A DNA stretch of 64,000 bases from contig JAEYKI010000013.1 in the NCBI GenBank assembly GCA_023408315.1, positions 62,001-126,000 on the forward strand. Reading direction: 5' to 3'. Origin of the DNA: Bacillota bacterium. Its GTDB lineage: Bacteria; Bacillota; Clostridia; Christensenellales; Christensenellaceae. A model generated the notes under the pieces. The model saw only the letters and a list, made by a program, of their open reading frames with translations. It was not told where the DNA came from and did no database searches. Positions 59,379 to 64,000 of the stretch are shown here, in pieces; position 1 is the stretch's first letter; every line of letters starts with the position of its first letter. The position numbers and the translations under genes were made by a program.

Positions 59379-60518
59379 ATGGATATCAAGACAAAATGTA
59401 TACACGGAGAAAACGCTTTAAGCGATGCAACGGGGGCGGTATCCTATCCTATTTACCAGAGCGCGACTTTTGCGCATCCCGGTGTGGGGCAGTCCACGGG
59501 GTACGATTATTCCCGCATGCAAAACCCAACCCGCGAACAACTGGAACGCACGGTCGCTTCCCTGGATGGAGCGCTTGACGCGCTTGCTTTTTCTTCCGGG
59601 ATGGCGGCCATCGCGGCGGCTTTTGAACTGTTTGCGCCCGGCAGCCATATCATCGTATCCGACGACCTGTACGGCGGCGCGCACCGGTATTTTGAACATA
59701 TCAGCAAAAAAAACGGCCTTACTTTCGACTACGTCAACACGTCTTATATAGAACAGATTGCGGACGCACTTAAGCCGGAAACCAAAGCTGTTTTTGTTGA
59801 AACGCCCACCAATCCCATGATGCAGGTGAGCGATATCCGGGCCATCTGCTCTCTCGCAAAGCAGCACAACCTGCTCACCATTATAGACAATACGTTTTTA
59901 ACACCGTATTTTCAGCAGCCGATCGCGCTGGGCGCAGATATTGTGGTATACAGCGGCACCAAATTTTACGGCGGCCATAACGATGTCATCGCGGGATTCC
60001 TGGTGGTTAATACGCAGGAACTGAGCGAAAAACTACGGTTTATATTAAAAACAACCGGCGCGGGCCTGGCTCCGTTTGACAGCTGGCTTATACTGCGGGG
60101 GCTCAAGACCCTGGCCGTGCGTATGGAACAGCAGCAGAAAAACGCGCTCATCATTGCCAACTGGCTCAGGACCCAACCCAAGGTAAAACGTGTATTTTAC
60201 GCGGGCCTGGTGGACCATCCTTCCTATGCAATATCTCTGGGGCAGTCCACGGGCTTTGGGTCTATGATCTCTTTTGAGGTGGAAAGCGAGGAGACCGCCG
60301 TGCGCATTCTTGAGCGCGTGCAGTTGATCCTGTATGCAGAAAGCCTGGGAGGCGTGGAAACCCTCATCACATACCCCATGCTGCAGACGCATGCGGACAT
60401 ACCCAAAGAGATACGGGAATCGCGCGGCATCAACGGGCGGCTTTTGCGCCTTTCTGTCGGTTTGGAATATGCGGACGATCTGATAGCGGATTTGCAGCAG
60501 GCTTTAGAGGATAAATAA
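59379..60518 (+). CDS. Cystathionine gamma-synthase / gamma-lyase family PLP enzyme
   Basis: The 379-residue enzyme has the Cys/Met metabolism PLP fold: YDYSRMQNPTREQLE, FSSGMAAIAAAF, the cofactor aspartate in IIDNTFLTPY and the PLP lysine in VYSGTKFYGGHNDVIAG (the usual SATK is SGTK here). Whether it acts as gamma-synthase or gamma-lyase cannot be told. Its place between rrf2 and patB points to homocysteine or cysteine interconversion. The ATG is 12 bases after rrf2. Confidence 0.9.
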   Translation: MDIKTKCIHGENALSDATGAVSYPIYQSATFAHPGVGQSTGYDYSRMQNPTREQLERTVASLDGALDALAFSSGMAAIAAAFELFAPGSHIIVSDDLYGGAHRYFEHISKKNGLTFDYVNTSYIEQIADALKPETKAVFVETPTNPMMQVSDIRAICSLAKQHNLLTIIDNTFLTPYFQQPIALGADIVVYSGTKFYGGHNDVIAGFLVVNTQELSEKLRFILKTTGAGLAPFDSWLILRGLKTLAVRMEQQQKNALIIANWLRTQPKVKRVFYAGLVDHPSYAISLGQSTGFGSMISFEVESEETAVRILERVQLILYAESLGGVETLITYPMLQTHADIPKEIRESRGINGRLLRLSVGLEYADDLIADLQQALEDK

Positions 60519-60520
60519 AA

Positions 60521-61696
60521 ATGTGCTTTGACTTTGACAATATTACGGAACGCAAAAACACGGATTCCATCAAATACGATTTTGCCACGCAGCGCGGCAT
60601 GCCTGAAGGCCTTTTGCCCCTGTGGGTGGCGGATATGGACTTCCCCGCCCCTCCCTGCGTAACCCAGGCGCTGGAGGAAAAAAGCAGGCACGGGATTTTT
60701 GGGTATTCGGAGAGCGGAGACGCTTATTTTGAAGCCGTGCGCAACTGGTTTGATTCCAACTTTGGCTGGAGCCCCAAACGCGGCTGGCTTGTTAAAACCC
60801 CCGGCGTTGTATACGCTATTTGCACGGCCATACGCGCCCTTACGCAGGAAGGCGACGCGGTTTTAATCCAGCAGCCTGTGTATTACCCCTTTACAGAATC
60901 CATTCTGGCAAACAGGCGCAAACTGGCCATAAACCAGCTTGTTTATACCCAGGGCAACTACCAAATTGATTTTGAGGATTTTGAAAACCAGATCGTAAGC
61001 CATGGCGTAAAATTGTTTATACTCTGCAGCCCGCACAACCCTGTTGGCCGGGTATGGACAAAGGACGAATTGCTGCAACTGGGCATTCTTTGCCACCGGT
61101 ACGGCGTTGTGGTCATCTCGGACGAAATACATGCGGATTTTGTGTTTCCGGGGCATGCGCACACGGTTTTTGCAAGCGTCAATCCATTGTTTGAAGATTT
61201 TACCATCACCTGCACGGCTCCCAGCAAAACGTTTAATCTGGCGGGGCTGCAGAACTCCAATATTTTTATTAAAAACGCGGATATCCGCAACGCGTTTCGC
61301 GATGAGATAAAAAAGAGCGGTTATAGCCAGCTCAATATTATGGGCATGGTAGCCTGCCGCGCCGGATATGAGCAGGGCGGAGAATGGCTGAACGAGCTTA
61401 GGGCGTACCTAACCCAAAATCTTGCGTTTTTGCGGGATTTTCTGGCCCAAAGGCTCCCCCAAATACGCCTGGTGGAGCCGCAGGGCACATACCTTGTCTG
61501 GCTTGATTGCAAAGCCCTGGGTCTGGGAGACAAAGATCTGGACCGCTTTGTTATCCATAAAGCCGGCCTCTGGCTGGACGGCGGCACCATGTTTGGCGCG
61601 GGCGGCCAAGGCTTCCAGCGTGTAAACATCGCCTGCCCCCGGCGAATACTTGAAAAAGCCCTCTTACAACTGGAACAAGCAGTAAAAGCAAAGTAA
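60521..61696 (+). CDS. patB: PatB/MalY-type cystathionine beta-lyase
   Basis: The 391-residue fold-type I PLP enzyme has LLPLWVADMDFPAPP near the N-terminus, LCSPHNPVGRVW, VISDEIHADFVFPG and the PLP lysine in TAPSKTFNLAGLQNS, the signature of MalY/PatB. It splits cystathionine or cysteine to pyruvate, ammonia and a thiol. It begins two bases after the upstream stop codon, with GAGGAT as ribosome binding site. Confidence 0.93.
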   Translation: MCFDFDNITERKNTDSIKYDFATQRGMPEGLLPLWVADMDFPAPPCVTQALEEKSRHGIFGYSESGDAYFEAVRNWFDSNFGWSPKRGWLVKTPGVVYAICTAIRALTQEGDAVLIQQPVYYPFTESILANRRKLAINQLVYTQGNYQIDFEDFENQIVSHGVKLFILCSPHNPVGRVWTKDELLQLGILCHRYGVVVISDEIHADFVFPGHAHTVFASVNPLFEDFTITCTAPSKTFNLAGLQNSNIFIKNADIRNAFRDEIKKSGYSQLNIMGMVACRAGYEQGGEWLNELRAYLTQNLAFLRDFLAQRLPQIRLVEPQGTYLVWLDCKALGLGDKDLDRFVIHKAGLWLDGGTMFGAGGQGFQRVNIACPRRILEKALLQLEQAVKAK

Positions 61697-61726
61697 CAAA
61701 AAAACATGAACTGTAATTTATGTGGC

Positions 61727-61758
61727 CTTACCTTTGTTTTTTTCCAAAGAAAGGTAAG
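61727..61758. repeat. TTACCTTT/AAAGGTAA hairpin downstream of patB
   Basis: CTTACCTTT (61727-61735) and AAAGGTAAG (61750-61758) pair, with an inner TTT/AAA after one mismatch. It resembles the hairpin at 8854-8903 and lies between convergent genes. No T run follows, so it is a poor terminator. Confidence 0.5.
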
Positions 61759-61766
61759 ATAAATAG

Positions 61767-62036
61767 TTATTTAGTGATTTTCTCAAGAAGAGCCGCAATC
61801 TCTTCTATTTTTTCGTCTTCACGGCCTTCAAGTAATGCTTCCTTTACGCAACATTTCATATGCGCCCGAATGATTTCCCGGTTCACCCGGTTCAAAATGG
61901 AAGTGGCGGCAAGTATCTGGTTGGAAACGTCGATACAGTACCGGTCCTCCTCCACCATTTTAATAATGCCTTCCACCTGGCCTTTTGCCGTTTTCAGCAA
62001 ACGGCTGATGTTATCCCTGTCCGCTTTCATTCTCAT
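61767..62036 (-). CDS. csoR: CsoR-type copper-sensing repressor
   Basis: The 89-residue helical protein has the CsoR/RcnR fold (ISRLLKTAKGQVEGIIKMVEED) and the Cu(I) ligands Cys34, His59 and Cys63 in the C/H-x3-C pattern. It represses copper export genes until Cu(I) binds. Its start overlaps the copA stop by four bases, so it is the last gene of the copA operon. Confidence 0.92.
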   Translation of the reverse strand: MRMKADRDNISRLLKTAKGQVEGIIKMVEEDRYCIDVSNQILAATSILNRVNREIIRAHMKCCVKEALLEGREDEKIEEIAALLEKITK

Positions 62037-62248
62037 GCACCGGGCTCTATTTTTTCAACCGTATATCCGGCGTCTTCCACAGCCCCGGCCAATACGGAAT
62101 CGGGCACGTCTTTTGTAAGGGTAATATACGCTTTTTTCTCCTCCAGCGCCACATGCGCGGCAACGCCGTCTATCGCGTTCAGCGCTTTTTCCACCCTTGC
62201 GGAACAATGCCCGCACGACATACCTTCAATAATCATTTTCTTTTCCAT
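62033..62248 (-). CDS. copZ: Possible free CopZ-like copper chaperone from an internal start in copA
   Basis: Within copA and in the same frame, AAAGGAG lies nine bases before an ATG at 62248. Translation from it gives a 71-residue protein MEKKMIIEGMSCGHC..., a complete CopZ/HMA domain with the CxxC copper site. Read-through from the pump gives the fused form. The linker amino acids ahead (EINQKGEYK) encode this ribosome binding site, so it may be maintained for dual expression. This is seen in the sequence; actual use is inferred. Confidence 0.5.
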   Translation of the reverse strand: MEKKMIIEGMSCGHCSARVEKALNAIDGVAAHVALEEKKAYITLTKDVPDSVLAGAVEDAGYTVEKIEPGA

Positions 62249-64000
62249 TTTATATTCTCCTTTTTGATTGATTTCACAAATTCCGGTGGGGCAGCCCGTC
62301 CACGCCTCCCGCTCTTTTGCCCTGAACAACCGGAGCCTGAGCGCGTTTGTCACCACAAACACGGAACTTAGGCTCATTGCGGCCGCCGCAATCATTGGAT
62401 TGAGCCTGAGGCCCAGCAACTCGTAAAACGCGCCGGCTGCAATAGGTATGCCAATGACGTTATAGAAAAACGCCCAGAATAGGTTCTGTTTTATATTGCG
62501 CAGCACCGCCCAGCTCAGGTGGATTGCGGTTACCGCGTCCAAAAGGTCGCTCTTCATCAGCACAACGTCCGCCGCTTCAATGGCAACATCCGTTCCAGCG
62601 CCAATGGCAATGCCAACGTCTGCGCGGGCAAGCGCAGGCGCGTCGTTGATCCCATCGCCAATCATGGCGACTTTTCTGCCCGCGGCCTGCAGGGCGGCAA
62701 TTTCTTTTTCCTTGTCCTGGGGCATCACTTCCGCAATTACCCTTGTAATACCCAATTGTTGCCGTATCGCCTCGGCGGTGCGCCTGTTGTCCCCGGTCAG
62801 CATCACAACTTCCATTCGAAGCGCGGCAAAAGCCCGTATTGCCTGTCCGCTGGTAGGCTTCACAACATCGGCCACGGCAACCAGCCCCAGCGCCCGCTCG
62901 CCTTCAGCAAAATACAGCAGGCTCTTCCCCTGGGAAGAAAGCCTCTCTCCCTCTTCTTGGAGTCCCGCCAATTGGACGCCCTTCTCCCGCATCAAATACA
63001 GGTTGCCCGCATGGTAGATATTTTCGCCCAGCACAGCCTGTACGCCCCGGCCGGGAATGGCTATAAAATTCTCAACATCTTTAACAACGGCGCCACGCGC
63101 CGCGGCCTCCGCCAATATCGCCTCTGCCAGCGGATGCTCGGATGATTTTTCTATGGAAGCGGCTATACCAAGCAAACAGTCCTCTGTCAGGTCCGTGCCG
63201 CAAACAATGTCCGTCACGCGCGGCTTGCCCTGGGTAATGGTCCCTGTCTTATCCAGCACCACCACATCCGCCTTATGCGCAATTTCCAGAGTCTCCGCTG
63301 ATTTAAACAAAATGCCGTTTTCCGCGCCTTTGCCCGTGCCCACCATGATTGCCACAGGCGTTGCAAGCCCCAGGGCGCACGGGCAGGAAATCACCAGCAC
63401 CGCAATGCCAATAGACATGGCAAACTCAAACGGCTGTCCCACAAGCAGCCAGACAACCATTGCGCCCGCCGCTATGGAAATAACCGCCGGTACAAACACG
63501 CCGCTGATCCTGTCCGCCAGCTTGGCAATGGGCGCTTTGGAAGAGACAGCGTCCTCCACCAACGCTATAATCTGCGCCAAAACCGTATCGTTCCCAACCT
63601 TCTGCGCACGAAACCGAAAGGCCCCCGTGCGATTTATGGTGGCAGCAATCACCGTATCTCCCGCCTGCTTGGGAACCGGGATACTCTCCCCGGTAATGGC
63701 GGATTCATCCACCGTGGAACTGCCCTCCAAAACCACCCCGTCCACTGGAATGCTCTGGCCCGGCCCAACCAGAACAATATCCCCCACCTGCACGTTTTCC
63801 ACAGGCAGCTCCGTTTTCATCCCGTCCCGCAGCACGATAGCCGTTTTGGGGGCCAGATTCATCAGCTTGGTAATAGCGTCCGAGGTTTTTCCCTTGGATC
63901 TTGTTTCCAGGTATTTGCCCAGTGTAATCAGCGTCAATATCATGCCCGCGGATTCAAAATACAAATCCATAGTATAAGCTTCCACAAGCGCCCCGTTCAT
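62033..64000 (-). CDS. copA: Copper-exporting P1B-type ATPase with C-terminal metal-binding domain (N-terminus beyond window)
   Basis: The visible 655 residues lack the N-terminal part of the pump, which lies beyond the right edge. The TGES loop is in SAITGESIPVPK, the membrane CPC motif in VISCPCALGLATP, the phosphorylated Asp in LDKTGTITQGK, and the hinge in MIGDGINDAPAL. After the last helices and a linker with two Cys (GCPTGIC) comes a heavy-metal-associated domain with GMSCGHC. A C-terminal position for this domain is less common than an N-terminal one. The linker contains an internal ribosome binding site and ATG for the domain alone (62248). Confidence 0.93.
   Translation of the reverse strand: MNGALVEAYTMDLYFESAGMILTLITLGKYLETRSKGKTSDAITKLMNLAPKTAIVLRDGMKTELPVENVQVGDIVLVGPGQSIPVDGVVLEGSSTVDESAITGESIPVPKQAGDTVIAATINRTGAFRFRAQKVGNDTVLAQIIALVEDAVSSKAPIAKLADRISGVFVPAVISIAAGAMVVWLLVGQPFEFAMSIGIAVLVISCPCALGLATPVAIMVGTGKGAENGILFKSAETLEIAHKADVVVLDKTGTITQGKPRVTDIVCGTDLTEDCLLGIAASIEKSSEHPLAEAILAEAAARGAVVKDVENFIAIPGRGVQAVLGENIYHAGNLYLMREKGVQLAGLQEEGERLSSQGKSLLYFAEGERALGLVAVADVVKPTSGQAIRAFAALRMEVVMLTGDNRRTAEAIRQQLGITRVIAEVMPQDKEKEIAALQAAGRKVAMIGDGINDAPALARADVGIAIGAGTDVAIEAADVVLMKSDLLDAVTAIHLSWAVLRNIKQNLFWAFFYNVIGIPIAAGAFYELLGLRLNPMIAAAAMSLSSVFVVTNALRLRLFRAKEREAWTGCPTGICEINQKGEYKMEKKMIIEGMSCGHCSARVEKALNAIDGVAAHVALEEKKAYITLTKDVPDSVLAGAVEDAGYTVEKIEPGA

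Noticed and set aside
1..64000. CRISPR arrays, tRNA or rRNA genes.
   Set aside because: No regularly spaced repeats and no tRNA- or rRNA-like sequences were seen on either strand by reading.

Overview
The window comes from a spore-forming, low-to-mid GC Firmicute, most likely a Clostridia relative. The evidence is the ctsR-mcsA-clpC heat-shock operon with a textbook CtsR box, CotF-like and SpoVB-like sporulation genes, sequences that fit sigma-K and sigma-G promoters, a LoaP-type antiterminator, CsoR-controlled copper export, and strong GGAGG ribosome binding sites throughout. A closer lineage (for example Christensenellales-like) is only a guess.

Region 1 (1-7310) is one end of an integrative/conjugative element inserted at the 3' end of guaA. 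It carries a TadE-like pilin-type protein (cut by the window edge), a 35-residue-repeat protein, a PBECR4-type nuclease-like protein, a structured non-coding RNA of about 290 nt with its own promoter and terminator, small element genes, a ParM/StbA actin with an RHH partner, a long dyad that may be oriT, a short excisionase-like gene, two divergent XRE regulators and a tyrosine recombinase whose 3' side abuts guaA.

Region 2 (7297-18359) is chromosomal core: guaA, guaB, an ABC-2 exporter, a truncated EutT-like cobalamin adenosyltransferase, clpC-mcsA-ctsR with no mcsB between them, and a GH3 beta-glucosidase. Region 3 (18525-23864) is a sporulation island: a Gly-rich coat-like protein, two CotF-type proteins, a 63-residue protein behind a near-consensus sigma-G promoter, a SpoVB-like flippase and two tandem signal-less peptidoglycan hydrolases, both behind sigma-K-like promoters. 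Region 4 (23995-33810) holds a PMT-family glycosyltransferase, PhoH, an HxlR/Fe-alcohol dehydrogenase/aldo-keto reductase set, a zinc-ribbon protein, a methyltransferase, and a two-gene unit in which a BMC-H microcompartment shell protein with a long acidic motif-bearing tail is translationally coupled to deoxyribose-phosphate aldolase.

Region 5 (34028-52164) is a large leftward extracellular polysaccharide locus. LoaP and an LCP ligase come first, then a DegT aminotransferase, phosphoglycosyl transferase, ATP-grasp ligase, four GT4 glycosyltransferases, a Wzy-like polymerase, a Wzx flippase, a methyltransferase, UDP-glucose dehydrogenase, a UDP-glucuronate epimerase and, unusually last, CpsC/CpsD. 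A second phosphoglycosyl transferase lies just upstream of loaP. Region 6 (52460-64000) has an internally deleted PfkB kinase, DUF6485, a PiT phosphate transporter with its DUF47 partner, ridA-tcdA-nadA-DUF3842, a cysteine/methionine module (cysK divergent from rrf2-metB-type-patB) and copA-csoR. In copA the C-terminal metal-binding domain has its own in-frame Shine-Dalgarno and ATG, so it could also be made as free CopZ.
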